A stretch of DNA of 64,000 nt. It comes from Neolewinella aquimaris (GTDB taxonomy: Bacteria > Bacteroidota > Bacteroidia > Chitinophagales > Saprospiraceae). The translations under genes and the position numbers were made by a program. The DNA lies in assembly GCF_014197245.1 (NCBI RefSeq), contig NZ_JACIFF010000009.1, positions 1 to 64,000 of the forward strand. Reading direction: 5' to 3'. The notes below the pieces were generated by a model, which saw only the letters and a program-made list of their open reading frames with translations, made no database searches and was not told the origin of the DNA. Below are positions 1-8,500 of the stretch, piece after piece; the first letter of the stretch is position 1; every line of letters begins with the position of its first letter.

Positions 1-183
1 AAGATGATCCGGGTCCTGTACACGTGCCTGAAGAAAGACGTTACGTATGACAAAAAAGTCCATGCAGGACTTGCGTAGACAATAGTAAACAGATTACGCG
101 GAGGGCGCAGATTGTTTCGCGGATTAGAGGCGTAAGGTTGAGTGGCCAATGGTCCGGGATAGGGTTGCTGCGCAACACAAGTT

Positions 184-214
184 CACCACGGATTTCGCGG
201 ATTTGCACGGATTT
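184..214 (-). repeat. ATCCGTG-type dispersed repeat, single copy
   Basis: Read on the minus strand this holds three ATCCGYG heptamers about ten bases apart, ending in GTGGTG. The same arrangement occurs in the 79-bp tandem units at 26512-26696. It lies at the left end of a decayed region. The remainder of 1-271 shows no gene. Confidence 0.55.
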
Positions 215-271
215 GTAGGACGAGGCGTTGCACGCCGAGCTTTATTCAATTTACCATTCACAGTTTTCAGG

Positions 272-499
272 ATGTGCCACCTACCATTTGCTCCGCGGTT
301 GCCTTTATGCGTTAAGGGATTACTGGCTCTGCTCGCGTTTGCCACGGGATGTTCCGCGCTGGCTGCGGAAGGTAGTTCTGTGGACATCTTCACCAATGTG
401 ATCTTTATTTTGGCTGATGATTTTGGGATTATACATGAAGCTTTTCTCTGGCAGCGTGCAGGACAGACCAGGATGTGGGTGGGCCGGTTTTCCCTGTAG
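272..499 (+). pseudogene. Truncated sulfatase-like lipoprotein remnant
   Basis: A 75-codon frame opens with MCHLPFAPRL, then a hydrophobic stretch and a lipobox-like FATGC, and about 20 residues on reaches NVIFILADDFG. That string is the canonical first strand and metal-binding DD of the sulfatase (S1) family. The similarity stops there: the next 25 residues do not resemble a sulfatase and a stop follows. The catalytic CxPSR motif is absent. I read this as the 5' stub of a deleted sulfatase gene. An intact sulfatase lies at 2738-4258, so a duplicated and partly deleted locus is possible. Confidence 0.5.
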
Positions 500-529
500 T
501 TTACGTGCGGCAGCTGCCCATAAGCACTT

Positions 530-655
530 ATGCTATTGCTTTACCTTTCTGATCCCCTTCCCGCTGCGTTCATCGTCCTGACCCTTTGCCTGGTCGCCTG
601 CGCGCCCGGGCTCGGTCCGAACGAGTGGCTTTTCTTGCGGAGCAGTCAACTTTAG
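530..655 (+). pseudogene. Lipoprotein leader remnant (41 codons)
   Basis: A short frame reads as a hydrophobic leader with a lipobox-like LVAC and ends about 16 residues after the cysteine. It has no recognisable mature domain. It lies just upstream of the Ppx gene and resembles the stubs at 272, 1640 and 2207. It may be a small real lipoprotein, but a decayed gene start is more likely given the neighbourhood. Confidence 0.3.
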
Positions 656-706
656 CTTACGGCAACATTTACTCCCTATTTCATCCACCTCTCATACCCT
701 TCCCCC

Positions 707-1618
707 TTGAAACTAGCGGCTATTGACATCGGCTCCAACGCCATTCGGTTACAGATCGTACAGGTTTACGACGAGACGGAACTCATCAGCTTTAAGAGCG
801 TGGAGTACCTGCGGTTCCCGCTGCGGCTGGGGCGGGATGTGTTCAATAAAGGGACCATTACCGCCCCGACGGCGGCCAAGTTCTCCAAACTCATGCAAAC
901 CTTTCGGCTGTTCATCGAGCTCTACGAGGTGGACGGGCAGTTTGCCGTCGCCACCTCCGCGATGCGGGAGGCCGGTAATGGACGAGAGCTGCGCGATGCC
1001 GTGCTCGGGACTACCGGGGTAAACATTCAGATCATTTCCGGCGACGAGGAAGCCCGCATTCTGAATAAAGCAATCATTCCTTTCCTGAATGAGGGTCCTG
1101 CAGTACACGTGGACGTGGGTGGTGGGAGCACCGAGATCAACATCTACGACGGGGCGAAGGTGGTCGCCGGCAAGTCCTTCCGCATCGGATCGGTCCGCAA
1201 GCTCTCTACCGACGAGCGAACACACGCCTTCGCGGAGATGACAGACTGGATCAAAACCCACCGCCGGCAGATGAAGGGGAGCGCGGTCGGCATCGGCACC
1301 GGGGGCAATATTAACCGGCTGTTCAAGCTCTCCAACCGTACCGGCAAAACCAGTATGTCGCTGGTCGAGCTCAGGGCCATCCGGGCCTACGTGAAGACCT
1401 TTACCGTCAAGCAGCGAATGTCGATCCTCAAGCTTAATCCCGACCGGGCCGACGTGATCGTGCCGGCTTCCGAGATCTACATCCGCGTACTGGAAGCGGC
1501 CGGGGCGGACACTATCCTGGTACCCCGCGTCGGGCTCAAGGACGGCATCGTTTACGAGCTCTACGAACGCACCTCCAAACGCGATATTCACGAGCTGGAA
1601 TATCTGTCTACCTTCTAA
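707..1618 (+). CDS. Ppx/GppA family phosphatase (exopolyphosphatase-like)
   Basis: A 303-residue protein of the ASKHA-fold Ppx/GppA family, which hydrolyses polyphosphate or the pentaphosphate pppGpp in the cytoplasm. The N-terminus AIDIGSNAIRL is the phosphate-1 loop, ATSAMREAGNG is the central motif, and DVGGGSTE is the second phosphate loop. The protein stops after the catalytic domain: the C-terminal HD-like domain of E. coli Ppx/GppA is missing, which is usual for the short Bacteroidota form. The start is TTG at 707, because the conserved strand begins two residues later and no ATG fits. No Shine-Dalgarno sequence is visible. It is flanked by decayed sequence on both sides and appears to be a single-gene unit. 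Whether the substrate is polyphosphate or pppGpp cannot be told from sequence. Confidence 0.9.
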   Translation: MKLAAIDIGSNAIRLQIVQVYDETELISFKSVEYLRFPLRLGRDVFNKGTITAPTAAKFSKLMQTFRLFIELYEVDGQFAVATSAMREAGNGRELRDAVLGTTGVNIQIISGDEEARILNKAIIPFLNEGPAVHVDVGGGSTEINIYDGAKVVAGKSFRIGSVRKLSTDERTHAFAEMTDWIKTHRRQMKGSAVGIGTGGNINRLFKLSNRTGKTSMSLVELRAIRAYVKTFTVKQRMSILKLNPDRADVIVPASEIYIRVLEAAGADTILVPRVGLKDGIVYELYERTSKRDIHELEYLSTF

Positions 1619-1639
1619 TGGCAACCCTATAAACCCGCG

Positions 1640-1768
1640 ATGTTTAAGCTATTCTACCTACTTCCTGTACTTCTACTCGGCTGTGCTACCTCCACGACGG
1701 AACCGCCGGCAGCCATCGGCGAATACCCAGAATGCCAGAGCTGGATTAGAGGTAGCGCGAAGCTTTGA
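1640..1768 (+). pseudogene. Lipoprotein leader remnant (42 codons)
   Basis: An ATG-initiated frame gives a textbook lipoprotein signal (MFKLFYLLPVLLLGC) followed by TSTTEPP, then loses any resemblance to a folded protein and stops 27 residues after the cysteine. A repeat array starts soon after the stop. I interpret it as the leader of a deleted secreted-protein gene. A genuine tiny lipoprotein cannot be excluded. Confidence 0.4.
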
Positions 1769-1821
1769 TGTCGTGCGCCAGGTGCTTGTCGGTCAGATTG
1801 CTGTCGAGCGTTGGAAATTCT

Positions 1822-2060
1822 GTTCGTGGCTTCTAGCTGCGGTAACGGTTCGTGGCTTCTAGCCGCGGCTATCATGGATACCAAGTCTTAACCCACAGCG
1901 ACCCCGGCAAGATGCCGGGAACCAACCTGCCGCGGTATCGGTTCGTGGCTTCTAGCCGCGGTAACGGTTCGTGGCATCCTGCCGCGGCTATCATGGATAC
2001 CAAGTCTCAACCCACAGCGACCCCGGCAAGATGCCGGGAACCAGGACGGTTCGTGGCATA
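1822..2060. repeat. Interspersed short repeats with palindromic core
   Basis: Two nearly identical copies of a roughly 63-bp unit lie at 1862-1924 and 1981-2043 (119 bp apart). Each contains the inverted repeat CCCGGCA-aga-TGCCGGG. Around them a shorter unit, GGTTCGTGGCTTCTAGCCGC, recurs at about 1822, 1847, 1940, 1966 and 2048 with small changes. The array fills most of the gap between the Ppx gene and rhaM. After it, 2061-2187 contains a coding-looking remnant (for example EQLLDIAEPIIHHRRS) that I cannot assign. Confidence 0.75.
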
Positions 2061-2206
2061 TCTCGGCGAGCAGCTCCTGGATATCGCCGAACCCATCATC
2101 CATCACCGCCGCTCCTTACCGATCCCCAAACTCGGCCGCAAACCCGATGGTACAGGATGGTTGCCTCAAACACACGCGCTAGTTTGAGGACTCAATTGTT
2201 GACCAC

Positions 2207-2341
2207 ATGCGAAAACTGTTTGCCTTACTGGCCTTGCCCTGCACCTGCGTACCCGCCCCGGCCCGGTTGCCGCCAATGTTCGACGCAGCAGCAACCAGGG
2301 GCAGCGAGGGCGTGTACTGCGACAAACTCCTCTCCCGATGA
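2207..2341 (+). pseudogene. Short leader-like ORF overlapping the rhaM start
   Basis: A 44-codon frame begins with a hydrophobic [12 protein letters not shown] leader and continues with a proline/alanine-rich stretch. Part of that stretch is encoded by one copy of the window-wide GCACCTGCG...CCGCCCC oligomer. It ends in TGA overlapping the ATG of rhaM as ATGA. It is either a decayed lipoprotein start or a small translated leader that couples translation into rhaM. Confidence 0.3.
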
Positions 2342-2652
2342 TCCGTAAGGCATTTAAAATGAAGGTCTTTCCCGACCGCGTGGAAGAATATGCGCAACGT
2401 CACCACCCCATCTGGCCGGAACTGTCGCAGGTGCTAAAGCACCACGGCGTGAGCAACTATTCGATCTGGTACGATGCGGACACCTCCGCCCTATTCGCTT
2501 ACTGTGAAGTGGAATCGGAAGAACGGTGGACGGCCATTGCAGATACGGAAGTCTGCCGCCGCTGGTGGAAACACATGCAAGACGTAATGCACACCAACCA
2601 GGATGCAAGTCCGGTGAGTGAGGAACTGCGGGAGGTGTTTTATCTCGTTTAA
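2338..2652 (+). CDS. rhaM: L-rhamnose mutarotase
   Basis: A 104-residue cytoplasmic enzyme that interconverts the alpha and beta anomers of L-rhamnose, feeding the rhamnose catabolic route. Length and sequence track the E. coli enzyme from end to end: MIRKAF at the start, RHHPIWPEL with the conserved histidine, ESEERW, CRRWW, and the terminal [11 protein letters not shown]. It is followed 85 bp later by a lipoprotein sulfatase in the same direction. This fits use of a sulfated, rhamnose-containing polysaccharide such as ulvan, but no other rhamnose gene is in the window. The start ATG overlaps the stop of a short leader-like ORF. Confidence 0.95.
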   Translation: MIRKAFKMKVFPDRVEEYAQRHHPIWPELSQVLKHHGVSNYSIWYDADTSALFAYCEVESEERWTAIADTEVCRRWWKHMQDVMHTNQDASPVSEELREVFYLV

Positions 2653-2737
2653 AGCGACGTAACGCACGAAAAATTTCACCCGCCTTCTACATCTGTAAAA
2701 TCAGCAAAAATTCGTGAAATTTAATCCGTCCCAATCC

Positions 2738-4258
2738 ATGTTGAACTACCTCCCTATTTGCCTGCTTCTTGCAGTTGTTCTTTGCTCCTGCGGCCCCGCC
2801 TCTTCTGGGGGGAATGAGGGAATGAAGGGAGAAGGGAACGAGGAGTTGAGGGAGGGAAGGATTGAGGGCGCGCGCCCGAATGTGATATTTATCATGGACG
2901 ATCAGCACCGCTGGGATGCGATCGGGAACCTAAATCCGCAGGTGATCACACCTACGCTGGATAGCCTGATGGACCACGGCATTCTGTACGACCAGGCCGT
3001 TTGTCAGGCGCCGATGTGTGTGCCGAGTCGCAACTCGATCATGTTCGGGATGTACCCCAGTCAGACGGGCGTGTTTCGGAACGGCGACGGACTAAGGGAC
3101 GAGGACGCACCCGGCAGAACCATGGCTGAATACTTCCGCGATGCGGGCTACGAGACGGCCGGTTTCGGGAAGACGCACTGGGGAAAATACCGGACGGGCA
3201 CCCGGGGTTTTGAGACGCGCTACACCTCTGAAATTCCGGAGGAGGGTGGCCGGAATATGGCAGAGATGAATCCAGCAGCCAAAGCCCGGTACGACGCTGA
3301 AATTGCGGTAATGGGTCCCGGTGAAGAGAACAACCTGGGTTACCTGGGCTTCACCAGTAAGCTACCGGAGACGGATCACCGCGACGGCTGGATCAACGCC
3401 CGGGCCATCGACTACATCCGGGAGCGGGAGGATGAGCGGCCCCTGTTTTTGTACCTGTCGTACATGAAGCCCCACGCAGGGCACAATCCGCCGGCCGGGT
3501 ACGAAGACCGTTACGACCTCGATAACATCACCTACGCCCAACAACCGCACTGGACGGAAGACTACTCCCCCCACGCAGCCGGCGTGAATCGCCGCGATAT
3601 GTACGTTGATTACTGGAAAACTGCCGGTCCGGAAGAATGGCAGCTCATGACCATGCGCTACTACGCTAACGTGACCTGGATCGACGATATGATGGGCCGC
3701 ACCCTGGCCGAGCTGAGGAAAAAGGGCCTACTCGACAACGCCATCGTGGTGTACACCTCCGATCACGGCGAGTCGCTGGGCGAGCACTACTACCGCTTTA
3801 ATAAGTACTCGCTGTACGAAGCGAGCGTACGGGTGCCGGTGATCTTGTCGGGTAGTGCCCTGCCCGATGGGTTCGAGCCGGGGACGGTGGATCATCGTGC
3901 GGTCGACCTGGTCGATATCCTACCAACCTTGCTCGTAGCGGCCAACATTCAGGAGGATGAGGAACTGCCGGGCGTGAACCTGCTCGCTCCGCCCGCCCGG
4001 GAAGGCAGCTTTGCGGCACTCCACGAACGGGAGGGGGAAGCAGCCTTTATGTGGCGGACCAGGGAGCACAAACTGATCCTGGTGTTTGAGCGGCAGGAAG
4101 ATGCCGCCGATTACACTGCCGACAACATCATCACCGGTGAATTTTACAATCTGGTAGAGGACCCGGCGGAGTGGACGGATCTGTACGGACAGCCGGAAGT
4201 TGCTTCGGTAATCAGTGAGTTTCAGACAAAAATACTGGACCGCTTGTCAGCGATGTGA
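2738..4258 (+). CDS. Sulfatase (S1 family), lipoprotein
   Basis: A 506-residue secreted sulfatase that removes sulfate esters, probably from an algal or glycosaminoglycan-type polysaccharide. ATG 2738 is preferred over GTG 2714 because it places a compact lipoprotein signal ending in VLCSC at the N-terminus. A low-complexity Gly/Glu-rich linker of about 25 residues follows, then the catalytic domain starts at PNVIFIMDDQ. The motif CVPSR has Cys94 as the residue to be converted to formylglycine, and further on come the YTSDHGE metal-site motif and a C-terminal subdomain. It therefore depends on a formylglycine-generating enzyme; the SUMF1 protein at 27766 appears to lack one catalytic cysteine. 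It follows rhaM by 85 bp. The exact sulfatase subfamily and substrate are not determined. Confidence 0.92.
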   Translation: MLNYLPICLLLAVVLCSCGPASSGGNEGMKGEGNEELREGRIEGARPNVIFIMDDQHRWDAIGNLNPQVITPTLDSLMDHGILYDQAVCQAPMCVPSRNSIMFGMYPSQTGVFRNGDGLRDEDAPGRTMAEYFRDAGYETAGFGKTHWGKYRTGTRGFETRYTSEIPEEGGRNMAEMNPAAKARYDAEIAVMGPGEENNLGYLGFTSKLPETDHRDGWINARAIDYIREREDERPLFLYLSYMKPHAGHNPPAGYEDRYDLDNITYAQQPHWTEDYSPHAAGVNRRDMYVDYWKTAGPEEWQLMTMRYYANVTWIDDMMGRTLAELRKKGLLDNAIVVYTSDHGESLGEHYYRFNKYSLYEASVRVPVILSGSALPDGFEPGTVDHRAVDLVDILPTLLVAANIQEDEELPGVNLLAPPAREGSFAALHEREGEAAFMWRTREHKLILVFERQEDAADYTADNIITGEFYNLVEDPAEWTDLYGQPEVASVISEFQTKILDRLSAM

Positions 4259-4279
4259 GAGGTTGCGGTCCGCGATAAT

Positions 4280-4774
4280 TTAGTTCGTAAAGTCAACCAA
4301 CTCAATATCGAAAACCAGGTCGGAATCCGGGCAGATAGTGCAAACGCCCATTCGACAACTTCCCGTGCTGCCGTATCCCAGGGAAGCAGGAATCAGGAGC
4401 CTGATCTTGCCCCCCTTACCGATCAAGGGTACGCCGAGCTGCCAGCCCTGAATGACCCCGGAGAGTGGAAAATCCACGGGTCCGGTGCTCGGGGTCGTCT
4501 GGTCGAAGACCCGGCCGTTGGTTACGAATCCCCGGTAGTGGGCCGTCACCGTACTCTGTAGGGTCGGGCGCTCGGCCGTGCCCGGGTCGGTGATGTGGTA
4601 CAGCATGCCCGTATCATCCAATTCGGTGTAGGTGAGGGTGTCCGAAGCGGCAAATACAGCGACTGAGGTTAAGCCTTCTTCGCAGACGGTCGGGGTAGTT
4701 ATTTCATCGTCTTTGCTGCAGCCACTGAGTAAGCCAACGAGCACCAGCAAGAGAACAGGAAATCGAAAACGCAT
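4280..4774 (-). CDS. FKBP-type peptidyl-prolyl isomerase, lipoprotein
   Basis: A 164-residue periplasmic or outer-membrane lipoprotein with one FKBP domain, which catalyses cis-trans isomerisation of prolyl bonds during folding of exported proteins. The signal MRFRFPVLLL...LLSGC is placed correctly by the ATG at 4774; an upstream in-frame ATG at 4912 would bury it. FKBP core motifs are present: VTAHYRGFVTNGRVFDQT, the VIQGWQLG loop, and LIPASLGYG. Unusually, the loop after YGSTGSC contains two more cysteines (CRMGVCTIC), so up to three could form disulphides or bind metal. It converges on the sulfatase gene with a 21-bp gap. Confidence 0.9.
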   Translation of the reverse strand: MRFRFPVLLLVLVGLLSGCSKDDEITTPTVCEEGLTSVAVFAASDTLTYTELDDTGMLYHITDPGTAERPTLQSTVTAHYRGFVTNGRVFDQTTPSTGPVDFPLSGVIQGWQLGVPLIGKGGKIRLLIPASLGYGSTGSCRMGVCTICPDSDLVFDIELVDFTN

Positions 4775-4954
4775 AGGGGTACGAATTAAGGGCCGCAAAG
4801 CTACAACACAATCCGGGTGGGCAATCCAAATCGTCGCACCACCGTTGCTTAGGTCGTCTTCCCGCCCAATTGGCTTCGGGACAGGTTGCGGATAAAATTC
4901 AAGCAAGGGCATCCCACGAATTTGAAATAGAACCCGTTACCTGCGAACACAATC

Positions 4955-5022
4955 GCGCAAAAGCCCTTTTGCGCAGTAAGGTACTGATTCGCCTGCCTGC
5001 ACCGCCACCCCGACGGTGCAGG
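4955..5022. repeat. Two perfect inverted repeats in the gap before the histidine kinase
   Basis: 4955-4974 is a 9-bp stem with a 2-base loop (GCGCAAAAG-cc-CTTTTGCGC). 4996-5022 is a second perfect 9-bp stem with a 9-base loop (CCTGCACCG and CGGTGCAGG). They lie in the 398-bp space (4775-5172) between two divergently transcribed genes, so they cannot be terminators of either. They may be operators or small REP-like elements. Nothing else is recognised in this gap. Confidence 0.6.
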
Positions 5023-5172
5023 AAGTTGGGTCTGAATAATTATAGGGAGCCTTAACCAGATCGTTCTGATTTTGTCCGATCGACCCTAAACGGGCACAAA
5101 CAGCAAGTAAAAAAACCAGGAAGTTTTCGATCCGATCGCCATTTGTGTCGTTTCAAACTTCAACCCAATGTC

Positions 5173-7665
5173 ATGAAGATCGTAGATCAGCCGGTTCCCG
5201 GACTTTATGAAGCTGTTTTCGACGCAACCACCAGTTCGTGCTTGCTCCTAAAACCTGATGCCCCTAAGTTCACGATTCTCAAGGCCAACCAATCGTTCAC
5301 CGATGCTACCCTGTCGAAGGAAGAAACCCTGATAGGACGCGGCGTGTTTGAAGCGTTTCCCGATAACCCTGACGATCCCACCGCCGACGGGGTAGAAAAG
5401 TGGACGGCATCGCTACTGCACGTACTGGAACACCGGGAAATCCATGAAATGGACATCCAGCGGTACGCCGTGCCCCGGCCGGCGGAAGAGGGCGGCGGCT
5501 TCGAGGAAAAGTACTGGCAGCCCGCCAATATTCCCGTTTTCAATCCAGACGGCACGATCCGTTTCATTCTGCACCAGGTAGCGGAGGTGACCAACCAGAT
5601 CGCGGCGGAAATCGACCGTAATCGCTTTTTTGATGTGGCATCCGACGTGTTGGTTAAGGTGGGTCTTGACGGCTATTTTAAAGAGATCAACCCCGCCTGT
5701 GAGGCGGTGTTGGGTTGGACTCAGGAGGAAATGACGAGTCGGCCATGGCTTGATTTCATTCATCCCGATGACGTCGCGATGTCGCTGGGAGCCCAGCGCA
5801 CCCTGATGGCGGGAACTACCCGCCTCAATACCGAAAATCGCTACCTGTGTAAAGACGGCAGCTACCGGTGGCTGAGCTGGCACACCCGGATGGAGGTAGC
5901 CGATAAGATGGTCTACTGCGCGGCAACTGACATCACCCAAACCCGGAGATTGTGGTCCGTGGCCGAAGGCCAGAAGGAAGCCTTGGAAATGTCTGTCCGT
6001 GGCGAACCGTTGACACAAATCCTGGAACGACTGATCCTCACGATGGACGAGAACACCGCGAGCGGCGCAAAAACCTCCATCATGCTAATGACCGAGGACC
6101 GCCAGCACTTAACGGTGGGCGCCGCACCGCGCCTGCCGCCGGAGTACAACGCGGCCATCAACGGAATGCCGATCGGACCCGGAATGGGTTCATGCGGAAT
6201 GGCCGCCTGGTCCGGCAAGAGCTACGTCGCCCACGACATCGAAACAGACCCCAACTGGCAGCGGGCCAGACGGCTGGCAAAACGTAACGACCTGCGGGCG
6301 TGCATGTCCACTCCCCTGCTTTCCTCCACCGGCGAAGTGCTCGGCACCTTTGCCCTCTACCATGCTAAACCGACGAGCCCGACAAATGACCTTTTACAGC
6401 TGACTGAAATAATTTCCCGGACTGCGGCTACCGTAATCGAACGGGAGCGTAACATGGTAAGCAAACGCCTCGCACAACAGCAACTCATTCAGGCGCGCAA
6501 CGAAGCCGAGGCAGCGAACCGGTCTAAATCCGAATTCCTGGCCAATATGAGCCACGAGATGCGTACACCGATGAACGTGGTCGTCGGCGTCGCCAACATC
6601 ATGGCCAAGTATGAGAACCTGAGCGACACTCAGCTGGAAATGGTGCAGACCCTCCAGAATTCCGCCGATGCACTCCTCGACCTGATCAACGACCTGCTCG
6701 ACATCTCCAAGATCGAAACGCAGAACATCGAGCTCGAACGGGTGCCCTTCAGCATCACCCGGTTGATGCAGGAGATTAGCGATATGATGTCGGTACGCGC
6801 GGCCCAGAACGGGCTCCGCTTTCGGGCATCGGGCGAATGCACCAACCACGATGTGCTGCTGGGCGATCCTACCCGCCTGCGGCAGGTGATTTTGAACTTA
6901 TGCAGCAATGCCCTAAAATTTACCCAGGAGGGCACGGTAGCGATCCAGTTGTCCTGTTCACCTGCCGCTCAGGACGGCTTCGTCGACGTCAGTATCGCGG
7001 TTTCGGATACCGGGATCGGGATCGACGAACGGCAGCTGTCGGCGATTTTCCGCAGTTTTACCCAGGCAGATAGTAGCATCGACAGAAAATTTGGCGGGAC
7101 GGGACTGGGGTTGGCCATTACGAAACGGCTCGTGGAGATGATGGACGGTAACATTACCGTTGAGAGCGTCCTGGGTGAGGGATCTACCTTCACGGTGACG
7201 GTGCAGCTCCCGTACAGCAAAGTCGGCACCCTGGAACAGGGCTCCGACGTAACCAGCCAAACGCACGTACAGGCTCCCGTAAACGAACAGAAGAAGGTGC
7301 TGCTCGTGGAAGATTTTGAACCGAACGCCCTGATCGCGGCCCGCTACCTCAAGATTTTTGGTTACAGCTACGACATCGCCCGGAACGGACTTCAGGCAGT
7401 CGAAAAGGCACAATCGGGGGACTATCTCGCGATTTTGATGGACGTCCAGATGCCCGAAATGAATGGATTGCAGGCCACCCGGCAGATTCGCATTCACGAG
7501 CAGGCTACCGAAAAACACCCTACTCCGATCATTGCCATGACGGCGTATGCCCTCGCAGGAGACCGGGAGCGTTGCCTGGATGCGGGGATGGACGACTACC
7601 TCTCTAAGCCCATCGATGCGGAAGGCCTTCGGGAAAAATTACAGGCCTTATCCTTTGTTCAGTAA
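5173..7665 (+). CDS. Hybrid sensor histidine kinase/response regulator (PAS-PAS-GAF-HisKA-HATPase-REC)
   Basis: An 830-residue soluble hybrid kinase with no signal peptide or membrane segment, so it senses a cytoplasmic signal. An N-terminal PAS of the FEAFPDNPDDP type spans about residues 10-145. A second PAS (about 153-265), a GAF domain (about 275-435), and HisKA with the phospho-accepting His461 in SHEMRTPMN follow. HATPase_c has N and G boxes (LNLCSNALKF, DTGIGI, GTGLGLAI). The C-terminal receiver runs from about 707, with Asp714, phospho-acceptor Asp757 (MDVQMPEM) and Lys812 (LSKPID). ATG 5173 is preferred to the TTG at 5143. No output regulator is adjacent. A His-to-Asp transfer within the protein and on to an unlinked partner is likely. 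Confidence 0.93.
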   Translation: MKIVDQPVPGLYEAVFDATTSSCLLLKPDAPKFTILKANQSFTDATLSKEETLIGRGVFEAFPDNPDDPTADGVEKWTASLLHVLEHREIHEMDIQRYAVPRPAEEGGGFEEKYWQPANIPVFNPDGTIRFILHQVAEVTNQIAAEIDRNRFFDVASDVLVKVGLDGYFKEINPACEAVLGWTQEEMTSRPWLDFIHPDDVAMSLGAQRTLMAGTTRLNTENRYLCKDGSYRWLSWHTRMEVADKMVYCAATDITQTRRLWSVAEGQKEALEMSVRGEPLTQILERLILTMDENTASGAKTSIMLMTEDRQHLTVGAAPRLPPEYNAAINGMPIGPGMGSCGMAAWSGKSYVAHDIETDPNWQRARRLAKRNDLRACMSTPLLSSTGEVLGTFALYHAKPTSPTNDLLQLTEIISRTAATVIERERNMVSKRLAQQQLIQARNEAEAANRSKSEFLANMSHEMRTPMNVVVGVANIMAKYENLSDTQLEMVQTLQNSADALLDLINDLLDISKIETQNIELERVPFSITRLMQEISDMMSVRAAQNGLRFRASGECTNHDVLLGDPTRLRQVILNLCSNALKFTQEGTVAIQLSCSPAAQDGFVDVSIAVSDTGIGIDERQLSAIFRSFTQADSSIDRKFGGTGLGLAITKRLVEMMDGNITVESVLGEGSTFTVTVQLPYSKVGTLEQGSDVTSQTHVQAPVNEQKKVLLVEDFEPNALIAARYLKIFGYSYDIARNGLQAVEKAQSGDYLAILMDVQMPEMNGLQATRQIRIHEQATEKHPTPIIAMTAYALAGDRERCLDAGMDDYLSKPIDAEGLREKLQALSFVQ

Positions 7666-7956
7666 CCTGTTGTCCCCCTGAATAAAACAGTCCGCCAATC
7701 AGAACGACCAGATAAATAAGTGTTGTTCAAAGTGTGTGTACGTCGATCGCCTGACTGACGGAACTGCTAATCTAGAGGATGAACTTCAAGCTAAGCATTT
7801 ACAAGTTACAACCAGCATTTTTACCCCGAATGGACCTATAATAGCTGCGAACGGATGGATTTTAGGCACAAATGCGATTAAAGGCTCGGCCGCCCTGGGT
7901 GCCCTGTCTTAACTCGCGGAATCATCGTACAACGGCGGCACTCGTGGGGGGAAGCG

Positions 7957-7964
7957 TACATTTG
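7957..7964 (+). promoter_or_regulatory. Bacteroidota -7 box (TACATTTG)
   Basis: A perfect match to the TAnnTTTG -7 element lies 20 bp upstream of the ATG of the DUF3124 gene. It is the only recognisable signal in the 319-bp gap 7666-7984. Confidence 0.5.
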
Positions 7965-7984
7965 AGAGGGGAACACCATCACGT

Positions 7985-8494
7985 ATGAGACAATTACTCC
8001 TTTTACTCGCTCTCTGCGCCCTGATATCCGGGTGTGAGGACTCCCAATCCTTCAGTTCGCTGGATCCGGTAAACTGGCAGAGCCGAACGGTACCGACAAA
8101 CCCGGCGGACTCTTTAGCCACTGGCACCACTTATCTCTCCGTTTATTCCTCCGTGTACAGCCTCACTGAGCACAAAACCCATAGCCTGACCGTCATGGTG
8201 AGCATTCGCAACACCAATCGGACCGACACCGTCTACGTCGACCAGGCGGAGTACTTCAATACTACAGGCCACCTCATACGTACTTACTTCAACCGGCACA
8301 TCTACATCGCCCCCATGGAAACCGTCGAGATCGTGATCGACGAGAGGGACAAAGAGGGCGGTACGGGGGCCAATTTTCTCTTCGAGTGGGCGGCCCCGCC
8401 CACCGCCAATCCGCCCCTCTTCGAAGCCGTGATGATCTCTACTTCCGGACAACAGGGGCTCTCGTTCACGACGACCGGCGTGGCAGTAAACTAA
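7985..8494 (+). CDS. DUF3124 family lipoprotein
   Basis: A 169-residue lipoprotein (signal MRQLLLLLALCALISGC) that matches the DUF3124 family across its mature part. Characteristic stretches are SVYSSVYSL, SIRNTNRTDTVYVDQAEYF, the AP-E-VI--R-KEGGTGANFLFEW segment and a final EAVMI...QGLSF. Members are small periplasmic or surface beta-rich proteins with no established function. It stands alone: the histidine kinase is 319 bp upstream, and the helicase gene converges with a 6-bp gap. Confidence 0.85.
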   Translation: MRQLLLLLALCALISGCEDSQSFSSLDPVNWQSRTVPTNPADSLATGTTYLSVYSSVYSLTEHKTHSLTVMVSIRNTNRTDTVYVDQAEYFNTTGHLIRTYFNRHIYIAPMETVEIVIDERDKEGGTGANFLFEWAAPPTANPPLFEAVMISTSGQQGLSFTTTGVAVN

Positions 8495-8500
8495 AGTCGC

